Below, piece after piece: positions 1 to 10,969 of a DNA stretch of 64,000 nt. The notes beneath the pieces were generated by a model that saw only the letters and a program-made list of their open reading frames with translations, had not been told where the DNA came from and did no database searches. The position numbers and the translations under genes were made by a program. Origin of the DNA: Paraphaeosphaeria minitans (Eukaryota > Ascomycota > Dothideomycetes > Pleosporales > Didymosphaeriaceae); assembly GCA_015832175.1 (NCBI GenBank), contig WJXW01000006.1, positions 682,001-746,000 on the forward strand, read 5' to 3'. Every line of letters starts with the position of its first letter. Positions within the stretch are counted from its first letter, which is position 1.

Positions 1-1018
1 ACGCCCGCTGAGCGTAGATGTCACCACATGTCTTGATGCCGATTGCGTCTAGCTCTCGTTCGAACACTCGCCCGATACCGTTGACCTTGCGGGTGGGCAG
101 CGTCTTCATGAAGTCCATGATGGTCTGTCTATCTCTAGCGAGGTGAAATTGTCCGTTGGGTTTGTTCTTATTACTGCAGATCTTGGCCAGTTTGGCGTTT
201 GCGGCAATGCCCGCCGATACCGTGATCTTCGTCTTCTCGTGCACTTCAGCTCGGAGTTGGCTGACGACTTCTTCAGGTTCCATATGGTGATCTTGACAGT
301 ATTGGGTGATGTTCAGATATGCTTCGTCACAACTGGCACTTTCGAAGCGTGCATCATATAAGGCTAGAACTGCACGCACTTCCTCCGCCTTGGCTGTATA
401 TTTGGCGAAGTTCATGGGCACACATATGAGCTGAGGACACAGCTTCATGGCAACGAAGCCAGCCATGCCGGAGCGGCAGCCAAACTTTCGCGCGTGGTAA
501 TTGCAGGTGGTGAGGACACCCTTGCCAACGGCCATGGGCACATGGCTGAGCTCCGGCCTGTCAAGCTCCTCCACTGCAGCAAAGAAAGCATCGCAGTCGA
601 TGTGGATGACAACCTGGGTAAGGTCTCTGCCTAGTTCCAGCTCTGCGAGGTAGTCGTCGGCGCGGCGCAGCTCCGGGTTCAGGCACACTTTATCTAAATG
701 GCGCTTCTTCGCCAAGATGCGATTGATCTTCTCGGTCAAGACGCGGTCCTTGACCTCTTCGTTGTTGAAGAATTTGCTGCCCTTGGAGGCGTTGTATATG
801 ATCTCGGACACCTTTTGCTGGTCTACGCTGTCCTGGCCGGCCTTGGTGAGCGACGGGCCCAGCAGGTGGTACTTGAGCGTGTCATGCTCGTCCGAGGGCG
901 TGCGCGAGGGCTGCGGACGCGTGCGGAGAGGGTCTTCGGGGGCATCGAGGGGCTCGATAGGCGGTGGAGGCATCGATTGCATGGGCGAGTTGGGTGTGGG
1001 TGCGGATGGACAAGTCAT
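1..1018 (-). CDS. DNA polymerase kappa (Y-family translesion polymerase), N-terminal part, cut by window edge
   Basis: Intronless reading frame of about 339 codons that runs off the left edge, so the 3' end is missing. The start is the ATG at 1018; a TAA lies directly upstream in frame. Visible in order: a Pro-rich leader (residues 1-45), an N-terminal clasp-like region typical of pol kappa (about 58-108, with KFFNNEEVKDRV), the first palm motif IDCDAFFAAVEEL (about 140-152) whose Asp binds catalytic metal, the SCDEAYLNIT motif (about 227-236) with the second acidic pair, and the helix-hairpin-helix segment VNGIGRVFERELDAIGIKT near the edge. Pol kappa bypasses bulky minor-groove lesions in the nucleus. 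The DinB/kappa assignment rests on the N-clasp plus both catalytic motifs. A 378-bp gap separates it from the divergent gene on the plus strand. Confidence 0.93.
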   Translation of the reverse strand, partial: MTCPSAPTPNSPMQSMPPPPIEPLDAPEDPLRTRPQPSRTPSDEHDTLKYHLLGPSLTKAGQDSVDQQKVSEIIYNASKGSKFFNNEEVKDRVLTEKINRILAKKRHLDKVCLNPELRRADDYLAELELGRDLTQVVIHIDCDAFFAAVEELDRPELSHVPMAVGKGVLTTCNYHARKFGCRSGMAGFVAMKLCPQLICVPMNFAKYTAKAEEVRAVLALYDARFESASCDEAYLNITQYCQDHHMEPEEVVSQLRAEVHEKTKITVSAGIAANAKLAKICSNKNKPNGQFHLARDRQTIMDFMKTLPTRKVNGIGRVFERELDAIGIKTCGDIYAQRA

Positions 1019-1396
1019 TTACCTAGGTACCTACCTAGTGAATGACGCATAGGCCACTCGACGACCTCTGGGCGAGACCGCATAGCAGGGCCACAACAAC
1101 CAGGAGACTGTCCCAAAAACCCCTCACCGCCGTCACCGCCTCACCATGGCCGCTGCATTCTCTGTCGCTCTCTGGACTCCAAAGTAGCTGTATACGCAGC
1201 TTCCATGACCCCCGCCAGCCCGCTTTCAATCGTCGCCGCTCACCGTCGCCGCCAGCACTAGACGTCAACAAGCACGCCCACCCGCCCAACACCCGCCCAT
1301 TGTCGCCCCCGACGGCCATGCCACTCCCTCGAACCCGCTGCCTCACCCGCCTCCTCACCCGCTAAACGACGACGACCACCACCACCGCCGCGGACG
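1019..1396. other. Divergent intergenic region (pol kappa / coiled-coil gene)
   Basis: This 378-bp stretch separates two divergently transcribed genes and must hold both promoters. It contains the palindromic string acctaggtacctacctag just upstream of the pol kappa start (about 1021-1038). Such CCTAGGTAGGTA strings recur in several gaps of this window. The ORFs here overlap on both strands and have no recognisable product. Confidence 0.6.
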
Positions 1397-3385
1397 ATGC
1401 CCATAGACCGCACAAACAATAATCCCGCCCGGCCGCTGAAGCCAACCCTTGCTACCACCCGCACCTCCAAGACGCCCGTTGCCCCTCGACTGGCACCCTC
1501 GGTCGCCAGCACGCCCGTCGCCCGCAGCTCTGTAGGGACCACGCCCCGCGTGAATACGGCAGTGCACGAGCATGTCACGCCGGTCAAGGCCTTCATCAGC
1601 AGCAATGTCACGCCACGCTCATCGTCAAGGAAATCACGCGTTGGCGGCAGCGCCAACTCCACCCCGAGCGCCACAACCTCCACCGCGCCAATCCCTTCCC
1701 GCCCTGCTTCCACCGTAGACTGCCCCCAGCAAGAGCTTGGAATCGGCTACGGCCAAGCTGGCTACGCACCCAATGGCTTCGGAGGCGCCCAGAGACGGCC
1801 CAGGAGCACCGTAGGGACAAGCAATCACCAAGTCACGTCTACGCCAAGACTCCCATTGTCGAACATCTATAGCAATGCCCCGGAGCCAGGCAGAGTACGA
1901 GTTCCTTCTGGCTCGTCCATGTTCTTTCATGCCAACGACGCCCGCACCACACCAGAACCCCAACAGCCCCCCCAGAAGAAGGGGCCCGTTTTCTTCTACG
2001 CCAATGGAGACCAGGATGCAAGCGCACCTTCTCCTACGGTACCCTCTCCTCCGTTGTCTGCGGTGGGAAGAATGCAACCAGAGAATAAATTCTTTCATGC
2101 AGATTCGCTATCGGACAACCGGGACAGCCCCCCAGTACTGACGCCTCCGCCAATCTCCACATCACCGGAACACTGGGCCAGTCTCCATCCCGCAGACAGT
2201 CAGCACGCTCTGCGTCCACCATCTCCCGCCAAGGAGAACATACACCTTTCGTACAGAAAGGGTGCGTCTCAAGTCATGAGACCCAACCTCCAAACCAGAA
2301 ACTCGGCCCTTTCCATCATCTCAGGATTCCACGGCTCCGACGTGGGAGTTGATAAGCCGACGAGACGATCAAGTGGCACTTCGACTGTCCGCTTCAGCCA
2401 TGCCAAGAGCGCGAGCCTCAGTTCCATTGACTCCGTGCAGTCACTGAAGAAAGTTTCGTCCCATGACCAGCCTCATATCACGCCTAGTCCGCTACATAAT
2501 GAGAAGCGAGTCGTGAGCACTGGCTCGCTTCCGGAAAGTGTAGCAGCAAAATCGACCGAAACGATGACGGCCATGTCGGGTTTGCCATCCCCCAACGGTG
2601 GCAGTCCAACCAAACTAGGTACGGGGGGTAAGAGCATGTTGGAACACATGAACGAGCTAGCAGCGGATGCACGACGCGAGCGCAAAGTGCTCGACCTCGA
2701 GATTAGCAACAACTCTTTGCTCGCCATCAACCGGTCGCTCGAGAGGGAGATGCGGAAGCAGAAGGCTGAATTACGACGCTTCCGACGCATGAGCAGGGCT
2801 GGACGATTTACCGCCGATACGATATCCAGCTTGGAAGAGTTCTCCGCGGTTGGCGTTTCTGAGTTGGGAGATCTATCAGACATGTCCGAGGATGAGCATG
2901 ACGAAGTTGAATCTGGGGAACATAGTGACTCTTCCTTTGACGAAAGCGTCGTGAGCGAGGGTGCACTAGCGGAACGTGATGAAGCCCACCGGCTACGCGA
3001 TGAGAAACGAATACGACTGGACCTTTCGAAACATCGAGAGCTTCTCGCTGATAGCGCGAAATTGAACCAAAGCTTGAAGCGCTGTCTAAACTGGACAGAA
3101 GAGCTCATCAAAGACGGACAAAAGGCACTCGCGTACGAAGTACGCGCCAGCGATGTCCAGCTAGGAGGACGCGTCTTGGAGCCAGAAGAGCAGCCCGAAG
3201 TAGACCAAGATAAAGAGTCTCATGGTCTCTTGAGCATGTGGAGTCCTCCTCACCGAGATACGAACCCCACGGACAGCTATCCGCCATCCAATCCAGATCG
3301 AGACAGCGGCATCGACATCGACGGAATGAAGTCGGCAATATCCGGCCTACAGAGCTTCATATCGCCTCTTGCGTCGCCCCTATAA
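1397..3385 (+). CDS. Ser/Pro-rich protein with coiled coil and three FF[HY]A motifs, function unknown
   Basis: A single-exon frame of 662 residues starting at an ATG. I do not recognise a named family. The first 400 residues are Ser/Thr/Pro-rich and probably disordered. They hold three copies of a short aromatic motif: MFFHAND (about 175), VFFYANG (about 198) and KFFHADS (about 231). A charged heptad-like region follows at about 414-470 (LEHMNELAADARRERKVLDL onward, with SLEREMRKQKAELRRFRRMS), then an acidic stretch (about 490-520, EDEHDEVESGEHSD) and a second helical charged region (about 523-580). The combination suggests a cytoplasmic scaffold or cytoskeleton-associated protein, but that is inference. 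No signal peptide or membrane segment is visible. An additional upstream exon cannot be excluded. Confidence 0.85.
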   Translation: MPIDRTNNNPARPLKPTLATTRTSKTPVAPRLAPSVASTPVARSSVGTTPRVNTAVHEHVTPVKAFISSNVTPRSSSRKSRVGGSANSTPSATTSTAPIPSRPASTVDCPQQELGIGYGQAGYAPNGFGGAQRRPRSTVGTSNHQVTSTPRLPLSNIYSNAPEPGRVRVPSGSSMFFHANDARTTPEPQQPPQKKGPVFFYANGDQDASAPSPTVPSPPLSAVGRMQPENKFFHADSLSDNRDSPPVLTPPPISTSPEHWASLHPADSQHALRPPSPAKENIHLSYRKGASQVMRPNLQTRNSALSIISGFHGSDVGVDKPTRRSSGTSTVRFSHAKSASLSSIDSVQSLKKVSSHDQPHITPSPLHNEKRVVSTGSLPESVAAKSTETMTAMSGLPSPNGGSPTKLGTGGKSMLEHMNELAADARRERKVLDLEISNNSLLAINRSLEREMRKQKAELRRFRRMSRAGRFTADTISSLEEFSAVGVSELGDLSDMSEDEHDEVESGEHSDSSFDESVVSEGALAERDEAHRLRDEKRIRLDLSKHRELLADSAKLNQSLKRCLNWTEELIKDGQKALAYEVRASDVQLGGRVLEPEEQPEVDQDKESHGLLSMWSPPHRDTNPTDSYPPSNPDRDSGIDIDGMKSAISGLQSFISPLASPL

Positions 3386-4529
3386 CACCATACCCACCAT
3401 TCTCTTCAATTTCCTTGTCCCACAATTCATCACACTACCGCGGCGTTTTGATTTTCTGGCTTAGGCGTTCCATCCAGCTTTCACATCACGGCTATATCCT
3501 TCCTTCGGCGCAACCGGCACCATACGTCTAGTGCGATCTCGACGTCCCACGAATCTTTCCTTTGTAAAATACCCACATCAGCGGCGCGCTGCGCGCTGTA
3601 CATAGCATCGCCCGCGCGCCATTTCCTCAATGTGTTGAATCTAGTTCCGCTCGCAGATTGCGTGTTGGAGATGCTTGTCGGGCCTGGTCTTGCGATTGAG
3701 CGGACATGCGACGTCCGGCCTAGCCCACGTTTTTCTCTGTCTGAAGCGGCTGTACGTTATTTGTATGATACCCCCCGCCCAACCACTGTTGTGCTGTAGC
3801 TAGCGAATTCAAAGCTCAAGGATACGTGCCATGTTTCAGTGTCCATGTGTCTGCCTCACCTCCTTCCACCCCTGCATAACCTGCCCCTTGAACGCATCGT
3901 CGACCCCGGCATCCCGCCTCGGTCGCTCAATCCGGCCCCGCCACTCCCAACAACGGGACACGAGCTGCTGCCGAGGGAGAGAGGGTTAGAGAAGGTGGAC
4001 ACTCTCAAGCAAGACTTCCGGCCCCATGGGGCATGGAGAAATGTTAGCGTCGTCGTGCGTCGTCGTGCGTCGTCGTGCGTCGTCGTGCGTCGTCGTTGCT
4101 ACCATCTCCTTGCCAGTACAGTGTCCCGCCGAGTTCTTGAACTCGCACAGGAGTGTCGCTTTTCTCGGTCGTCATGTTGAATCCAGCACTTGTTTTATCT
4201 CTCTGGCTTGGTGCCTGCGGACAATCTGCAACTCTTACCTACCGCTCAGATCAGCGTGGCCTTGACGAACACGGCGTTGCCATTGCCCACGGCTAGGTGA
4301 CGAGTAGGTTGGGCGTGGGTACAGGAAGGAAGATACGTGGGTCTGCACTACAATCACCGACTCGCCATGTCGCTGCAGCACCTGCCCCATCTCAGACAGT
4401 CCATCATTGCGTTTCAGTACCGTACTTTTATGCAAGTCATGTCATCATGGTCGTGGTCATGGTTACCATCAATGCAGATCCCTCCACCATCACCCCTGCC
4501 CTTCCCACCCCATCTAATCCTACCTCCCC
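3386..4529. other. Intergenic region between convergent genes
   Basis: About 1.1 kb between the 3' ends of the coiled-coil gene and the DUF2264 gene. It must hold both 3' UTRs and terminators. It contains one decamer array (separate entry). I see no coding region, RNA gene or mobile element. Confidence 0.6.
4047..4096. repeat. 10-bp tandem repeat (gcgtcgtcgt)n
   Basis: About five consecutive copies of the decamer gcgtcgtcgt lie in the non-coding gap. The copies are nearly perfect, so the array is probably polymorphic in length between isolates. Confidence 0.9.
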
Positions 4530-6500
4530 TCAACCTCCCTCCTCAATCTTACTCCTCAACCACGCCGGTACCACCGGCTTCTTCCCCCACCCCACCTCCC
4601 ACCTCCCCTCCCACCCCTCCACGCTCGCCGGCACCGCAAATACCGCGCTCACAAACCACGTCGTAGTCCCCTCCTCCAACGCCGCCTGCACCGTCGGCAG
4701 CACCGTCCGCGCATGCTCAAGATTACTATTCGCATCAGCCAGGAGCACGCTACCCTCGCGCCTGCTCCGAGCCAGCTCCGCGATCCCGACGGCGCCCGAG
4801 CGCGGAGACACGGCGAGCGAGGACGTAGCATCGGCGGCGCAACCCTCAGGGACCGCCCTATCCAGCGCGATGCTGCCGTCGAGGCGGATGAGATTCCTGC
4901 CGTCGGCAGCGCGGGCGCCGTGCACGGCGAAGGCGCCCTCGGCGGTGAGCAGCGCGCGGGCGGTGCGGATGCGGTGCGCGCGCATGTGCCAGTTGGGCGT
5001 GTCGTGCGCGGGGGGGGCCAGGTAGGTGAGGACGTCGACGTCGGGCCAGGGCTTCATGGAGGAGACGAGCACGGGGCTGCCGGCGTGCGTCTCGATTTCG
5101 CTATCGCCGGTGAGCGCGCGGCGCATCTTCCAGAGCTCGCCGCCGTCGTCGGACAGCGCGAGGGACGACTCCGGGACGAACTGCTCGAGCGTGTAGGACC
5201 CTGTTGACACCGAGTACGCGAAGGCCGAGGAGTAGGCGAATTTGCCGTACTTGGCTTGCGTATTCTTGAGCGGGTAGTGGCAGGACTGGCCCGAGGAGAG
5301 GAGGAACGAGTGGCCGCCACTGCGGATGACGATGTGTCGGGGGTGGGGCAAGGGGCGCGCGATTCGGTTGTTGGCAAAGGGGTGTGGTTCTTCTTTTGCC
5401 TGCCAGAAGGGGTGGGAGGCGGGTTGGGCGAGGGGCGCGAAGGCGAGCATGCACCAGTAGGGGGACCCGGGGGAGTTGTAGTTCTCGGCGAGGTAGGTGT
5501 TTGGGTAGGAGTAGCCGATGGAGAGGAGGCCGTTGGGCTGGAAGATGTCTTGTTGCGTGGTCCACCAGCGGAGGTTGCGCAGCCAGATGCCTTTGATGAC
5601 GCCCCAGGAAAGGGGCGCGGACAGCTCGACGTCGGCGAAGACGACGGAGCCCCAGAAGGCAACCATGGCCCAGCGGTAGGTGAGGGAGCGGCCGAAGGTG
5701 ATGGCGCGGCCCTCCGGGTCGAAGTAGTGCACAAAGTCGAGGGCGTACTGCCGCGCGCGGGACTTGTATTCTTCTGCCTGTGTGGGATTTATGTCTGCGG
5801 CGAGTTTGGCGTAGAGGAGTTGCAGGTATTGGATTGCGAAGCTGCCGGAGTAGTAGTCCATCTGACGATACCCCTCGGGCCCATCGTTGCTCCAGCCATC
5901 GCCGCGATAAAAGGTATTCAGCTGCTTGATGTCCTTCTCCATCCTCTCCGTGTCCCATTTCGCGCCGTTCGCCGCAAGCCCCAGATTCGCAAACACGCGG
6001 AACCACAGCCAGTTGGTGTTGGGCATGTCTTTGTCGTTCATACTACCGAGCCACGTCTCCACGTTCTTCTTCTGGGCGTCGGTGAGCGGGTCCCAGAAGT
6101 CCTTGTGCGCAATGGCAAGTGTATACCCAATGGGACACGCCTCGACCATGCGCTGGTCCTGGTCTTCCATGTAACCCCAAAACTCCTCGCTCTCGGGGTC
6201 TGTCCCCGCAACAAGGCCAGCAACAAACTTCTCTGTGCCAGCGTACGTGCTGCCGCCGGCGAGCAACGGCGCAAGTGCCCACAGCGGTCGTGCGTAGCCC
6301 TCTACCTGCGCAGCCGTCTCATCGAATCTTGTTCCCGTCGCTCCAACTTTTACCATGGAATGTTTTGGAGAGGCCCCACCATGGAGGGGCTCGAGCAGTG
6401 ACGCGACCGCCGCAACAACATCGTCGCGGGATTGCAGAAGATTGGAATGGAAGGGGTGGAGAGGAAAGGAGCGGTTTGCGTTTGCGATTTTTGCGGACAT
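4530..6500 (-). CDS. DUF2264 domain protein (putative carbohydrate-related, alpha/alpha-barrel type)
   Basis: A 656-residue intronless frame. The frame is open a little further upstream but only with a GTG; the first ATG (6500, preceded by ACA) gives [12 protein letters not shown], the usual short N-terminus of the family. Features of DUF2264 seen here: an N-terminal helix-rich block (NPL-like [10 protein letters not shown], then LLEPLHGG, about 12-50), [13 protein letters not shown] (about 72-84), [13 protein letters not shown] (about 165-180), the well conserved [17 protein letters not shown] (about 260-276), and a C-terminal beta-rich part. No signal peptide or membrane segment is seen, so a cytosolic site is likely. 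The biochemical role of DUF2264 proteins is unknown; the fold resembles glycan-active enzymes. It is divergent from a sugar-type MFS transporter across a 1.28-kb shared gap, which fits a role in sugar or glycan use (inference). Confidence 0.9.
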   Translation of the reverse strand: MSAKIANANRSFPLHPFHSNLLQSRDDVVAAVASLLEPLHGGASPKHSMVKVGATGTRFDETAAQVEGYARPLWALAPLLAGGSTYAGTEKFVAGLVAGTDPESEEFWGYMEDQDQRMVEACPIGYTLAIAHKDFWDPLTDAQKKNVETWLGSMNDKDMPNTNWLWFRVFANLGLAANGAKWDTERMEKDIKQLNTFYRGDGWSNDGPEGYRQMDYYSGSFAIQYLQLLYAKLAADINPTQAEEYKSRARQYALDFVHYFDPEGRAITFGRSLTYRWAMVAFWGSVVFADVELSAPLSWGVIKGIWLRNLRWWTTQQDIFQPNGLLSIGYSYPNTYLAENYNSPGSPYWCMLAFAPLAQPASHPFWQAKEEPHPFANNRIARPLPHPRHIVIRSGGHSFLLSSGQSCHYPLKNTQAKYGKFAYSSAFAYSVSTGSYTLEQFVPESSLALSDDGGELWKMRRALTGDSEIETHAGSPVLVSSMKPWPDVDVLTYLAPPAHDTPNWHMRAHRIRTARALLTAEGAFAVHGARAADGRNLIRLDGSIALDRAVPEGCAADATSSLAVSPRSGAVGIAELARSRREGSVLLADANSNLEHARTVLPTVQAALEEGTTTWFVSAVFAVPASVEGWEGRWEVGWGKKPVVPAWLRSKIEEGG

Positions 6501-7778
6501 TGTTTCTTGGAAGGGTGGGGATAACCGCCTGAGAAGCAAGTCGCGACAAGCTTCCACGACACGAGGTGGCGTTTGTCTGTTGCGTCGTTATTCGCAAGAA
6601 AGGCCGCCGAGGGCTACCTAAGTGTTCGCCCGAGAACCGAAGCAAAGGCGGCGAAACAAAGGCTGACGGAGCTCCTGGGTCCCAAGTTCGTTCGTCCTGG
6701 TAAGTCGTGCTCATGCGAGATCCAACTGCAGAGCCTGTGTAGGATCGAGAGGCCTACCTAGTGGTGGCGTTGGACTCAGGGTCTGGCCATTGTCTGCGAC
6801 TTTTCTAGCTGTCTTCTACCGCGCATGCATACCTACTCGTACCTAGTCGTATCCACGCGAATTCGCCTGGATGTATCTATGGGAACCACAATCATTCTAC
6901 CCGGGCCTATTTTGCGGCTACTCATCGCCCACACAGTAGGTACAACACCTGCGGCTGAATGGACGTGCCGACTCCACAGTGGACTCCACATCCCGAATAA
7001 CAGCCTGAACTGAATGGTGATCAGACGTGATATCAACGATTATAGGTCTTCCATCGCACCATACCTACAAGAGCGGATGAAGACCACATCGAGCCAACAT
7101 GATCGGCGCCGTGGGCCCTCCACTGCCCCGAGCGGCAGGCCCTGATTCGACGGGTAAATGCACGCGTAGCATTCCCACGGCGGTAAAGTGCGGGCCTACC
7201 CCAGCTTTCAACACCCCCGGAACCTCACGTGCGACCTTGCGCATCTCATCCAAACGAGCCTCTGGCTGGCACAACGCTCAGTGGACGCATGTGGGAATCC
7301 TGCCAGCTTGGCTTGGCAATGCCATTCTGGAGGGTATCGCTTCATTTTCCCACCAGTGATGCGCGGGAATGTGCGCTGTGCCGCAGGCCGATTGAGGGAG
7401 CGGGCGGCGGACGTGAAAGCTGGGGGGAATCTGGAGGCGGACGTCGCGATGTGGAGAGACTTGAGTGGAGGAATCACGGAGGACGTCGGTGCGGGCTGGG
7501 CGCTGGGCGTTCTGGAGAGGTGGTGTTCATGACTTGGGATGGGCAGGCGGCCATCCCACCAAGATGCGCGCTTGGGCCAGGGTGTTGCAGTTTATATACA
7601 GGGTTGGTCGTGCGTAATCAAAGTGGTCTGTCGTCTGAGGCCGAGTCGCTGCTTTCTTCCAGTGCCTTTCCGCTTCATTGGGTCCGCTTCGTTGAGGGAT
7701 CATTGACACTGAGACGTGTTGCTTCGTCTTCTTCTTCGTCTGGCCTAAGAAAGGTAGCACACAACTGAACAATCCATC
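6501..7778. promoter_or_regulatory. Shared divergent promoter region (DUF2264 / MFS transporter)
   Basis: This 1,278-bp gap separates two divergent genes. It holds overlapping short ORFs on both strands with no recognisable product, several CTACCTA/TACCTAG strings, and a TATA-like box near 7,592 on the transporter side. No RNA gene or transposon is seen. Confidence 0.5.
7592..7598 (+). promoter_or_regulatory. TATA-like box upstream of MFS transporter
   Basis: The string ttatata lies about 180 bp before the transporter ATG. It is the only good TATA-like match in the near upstream region. The distance implies a 5' UTR of roughly 150 bp if used. Confidence 0.35.
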
Positions 7779-9606
7779 ATGGCTTCCAACCCCATCACGG
7801 CCGGTGCTGGCCCCGGCGCGCGCTTCCTCTACAAGGTCATCAAGAACGATGCCATGAAAGAGGACCCCCCGCAAATCTACGGCTGGCGTACCTTCATGAT
7901 GGCCTGTTCGGCATGCTTCGGTGGCATGCTGTTCGGCTTCGATATCGGTACTATCGGCGGTGTGCTGACGTTGCCCGCGTTCATGGCGTATGTACACCCG
8001 CCTCCAACTTTGGCAGTGAAGACCGCATGAGGCTGACCTTGCTTGCTCGGGCAGGAAATACGGGATTTCTTCCGACCCGAAGTTCAAGAAACAGAACGCT
8101 GACTTGTCTGCAAATATCGCATCGACCCTTCAAGCGGGATGTTTTTTTGGGTGTTTCCTCTCGTCTTGGATTGCGGACAGATGGGGACGAAAGACAGCTC
8201 TGATATTCAACGGCTTAGTTACCATTGTGGGCTGCGTAATCCAAACTTGCAGTTTCGGAAGTATCGCGTCCATGTATGTTGGTCGGTACGTAGCATCTCC
8301 TCCTAATGCTCGGTGCGACCTCGGCTCATATTCTCTACAGCTGCGTAGCAGGCGTTGGTGTCGGCGGAGCCTCGATGGTTGTCCCACTCTATATCGCAGA
8401 GAACGCACCACGCGCCATCCGTGGCGGTCTCACGGGTATCTATCAGCTCTTCATCGCATGCGGGACCATGCTCGCCTTTTGGGTCAACTACGGTTCCATT
8501 CTACACCTCAAGGGACAATCTACCTATATGGTGCCGCTCGCCATGCAGGCCCTGCCTGCCGTGGTCTTGGTCGGCTGCATGCTTTTGAACAAGGAATCGC
8601 CTCGATGGCTTGCCAAAGCCGACCGCTGGGAAGACGCGACGAGAGTGCTTGCACGCATGCGGCAGCTACCGGCCGATCACCCTTACGTTAGAGCCGAATT
8701 GAAGGACATCAGCGATCAATTGGAGCACGAGCGCATGCTCGTCGGAGGCGCTACCCTTAAAGATTTGCTCCGCGAAATGTTCACCATCCCTGGCAACAGG
8801 AAACGCGCGTTGATCTCAATCGGTCTGATGATATGCCAGCAGATGACCGGAACGAACGCAATCAACTATTACGCTCCGCAAATCTTCAAGAACCTCGGCC
8901 TCGTTGGAACGTCCACGAATCTCTTTGCGACCGGTATCTACGGAGTCGTCAAGATGGCCACGTGTGCTGCTTTCCTCATCTTCGCAGCTGACTCGCTCGG
9001 CCGCCGAAGGTCGCTGCTGTGGACGTCCATTGCGCAGGGCTGCGCCATGTTGTACATTGGCCTGTACGTGCGCATCGATCCGCCCATTGCGGGCCAAGCC
9101 GTGCCGCCTGCTGGCTACTTCGCATTAGTGTGCATCTTCCTGTTTGCTGGGTTCTTCCAGTGGGGCTGGGGACCCGTGTGCTGGATCTACGTGTCTGAGA
9201 TTCCGGCGGCGCGGTTGCGGTCGCTCAACGTGGCCATCGCAGCGGCCACGCAGTGGCTGTTTAATTTTGTCGTTGCGAGGGCTACGCCGAACATGCTGGC
9301 TACGGTGGGCTCCAGTGGATATGGGTAAGTTGACTCTCGGTCTGTGTTGCTCGAAAGGCATGTGACTGACGCCGCAATAGTGCTTTCCTCATTTACTCGT
9401 GCTTCTGCTTCTCCATGTTCTTCTTCGTGTGGTTCCTGATCCCCGAGACCAAGGGATTGTCGCTCGAGAGGATGGACGACTTGTTCGGTGTGACGGAGCT
9501 TGTGAAGCGCATCGAGGAGGATCGCGAGGCGCACGCTGCCACTGGTGCGATCGATGTCGACGACAAAAAAGCTGTGCGCGAGGAGCGCAAGGAAGTTGCC
9601 ACTTAG
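7779..9606 (+). CDS. MFS sugar/quinate-type transporter
   Basis: Four exons: 7779-7987, 8055-8285, 8341-9324, 9381-9606, giving 549 residues. Introns are 67, 55 and 56 bp, all GT-AG, and splice exactly at conserved transporter segments. Motifs of the sugar porter family: [10 protein letters not shown] in helix 1 (about 48-57), DRWGRK in the loop between helices 2 and 3 (about 110), [11 protein letters not shown] after helix 6, the helix 7 block [17 protein letters not shown], and [15 protein letters not shown] after helix 12. About 12 membrane segments are expected in the plasma membrane. The YGWRTF start and GGVLTLPAF in helix 1 resemble quinate or monosaccharide permeases; the exact substrate cannot be read from sequence. 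The C-terminus is charged and cytosolic. It is divergent from the DUF2264 gene. Confidence 0.95.
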
Positions 9607-9715
9607 GTGGACAACCTCTGCTTGCTGATGCTGTGATGTGGACGAGTTGCATTGAATCTTAGAACCTCAACAACATATCGGTCGTTACGTACCTTGTATA
9701 TGAAGGGATCGAAAC

Positions 9716-9917
9716 GAGGTCAAGTGGCATCTCGTTTCTGAAAGGCTTAAGTGGCGACTGTCATGCATATGCAGCAAACGTGAGGTCGAGTGGCATCTCG
9801 TTTTTAGATGGCTGAAGCAGCGACTGTCATGTAATGCAGCAAACATGAGGTCGAGTGGAAGTCTATCTCGGTTTTGAAAGGCGGAAGCGACGACTGTCGC
9901 ATATCTGCAGCACGCGT
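9716..9917. repeat. About 65-bp tandem repeat, three copies
   Basis: Three diverged copies start at 9716, 9782 and 9847, each opening with gaggtc(a/g)agtgg and containing gcgactgtcatg or a close variant followed by a gcagca(a/c) end. The array lies between the convergent 3' ends of the MFS and RPEL genes (gap 9607-10295), where I see nothing else. Confidence 0.8.
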
Positions 9918-10295
9918 CAGCAATCATCAGTAAAAGTACCTTTCAATATGCCTTTCAAATGCAAACACACTTTCCTTTTTTCCATACGAACCAATCATCT
10001 TCGCACATCTCACTTCGCTGCAAGCAAGGGCCAATGATAAAAGTGTGTCAATTGTAAACCCTGGTTCGTACACCAGTATGTGGGTCTGGTCTGCCGTATG
10101 GCAGGAACCAGCATCATACCGTCGCAGTCCTGCACACGATGGAGCCCTGTCCGGTTGGTCCCAAATCCCATCATGTCCCTCAACGCCTAAACGACCGTCA
10201 TCTCGTATATTCCGTGCCTGGAGTGACCGCCAATCATCACAACCTTGACAACGTATCAGTCACTACGTGCCCTGTTGCGTCGAACACTCACCAAC

Positions 10296-10969
10296 TCACG
10301 CCTCCTTCAACGGATTCTCATCCGCGTCCAGAATCCCCTTCTTCACGAGCTCCTCCGGCGACGGGCGATGCTGCAACCCCTTCTCCAAGCTATCCGCGCG
10401 CATGTTCTTCTCGAGCTCCCGCTGGTGACCCTGCAGCGCGGGCGCGGCGCTCGAGTCGGGCAGGATGTTGCGCTCGACAAGCGCCTCGCGCTCAGGACGG
10501 TGCTCAAGGCCCTTCTTGAGGTTGTCGGTGGCGCGCTGGCGCTCGAGCTCGAGGGCCTTGGCTTGCAGGGCACTGGGGTGGGTGTCAGCTTTGTTTGTTC
10601 GGGAAGCGTGGTGGCACGGGAACGGTAGGCAGCCTTGTTCGTTGGAAATGCTGGTAGCATAGGAACGGTAGGCAGCTTTGTTTGTTCGAAATGCGTAGTA
10701 GCATAGGAACGGTAGACAGCTCTGTTCATTCGAAATGCGCAGTGGCACGGGAACGGCAGGCAGCTTCGTCCGTCCACAACACTTGATCGCACAGAAAAGG
10801 TGAGCAGCGAGGGCTACACGTACGGAGCGGTGTTTGTGTCGAGCAGGATGTGTCTGTCCTTGAGATCCCGAGGATCCGGGCGGTGCTGGAGGCGCTTCTC
10901 CAAGCTGTCGCGGCGCTCCAAGCTGCGGATGGGCGAGATGGGCGTCTCGTCGACGGCTGCGTCGGACAT
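10296..10969 (-). CDS. Small RPEL-repeat protein (probable G-actin binding)
   Basis: Two exons, 10969-10824 and 10572-10296, encode 140 residues. The intron (10573-10823, 251 bp, GTACGT...CCCAG) is several times longer than the other introns here because it holds a tandem repeat. Three RPEL-type motifs are visible, each with an L-x-x-x-L-x-x-RP-x-x-x-x-L core: RRDSLEKRLQHRPDPRDLKD (about 19-38), DNLKKGLEHRPEREALVE (about 64-81) and DSLEKGLQHRPSPEELVKKG (about 109-128). In animals RPEL motifs bind monomeric actin; small three-RPEL proteins are known from ascomycetes but their job is unclear. No other domain is present. The exon 1 start ATG is the first in frame and continues directly into the first motif. 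Confidence 0.88.
10582..10785. repeat. 43-44-bp tandem repeat inside the RPEL gene intron
   Basis: Four copies with the shared core ggaacggtaggcagc begin every 43-44 bp (cores at 10619, 10662, 10706 and 10750). Copies differ by scattered substitutions. The array fills most of the 251-bp intron and explains its unusual length. Confidence 0.9.

Noticed and set aside
5256..6401. 381-codon plus-strand ORF opposite the DUF2264 gene
   Set aside because: It is the antisense shadow of a well supported gene and has no domain of its own.
6501..6557. Upstream extension of the DUF2264 protein
   Set aside because: The frame is open but begins with GTG and adds residues not expected for the family; the ATG at 6500 is used.
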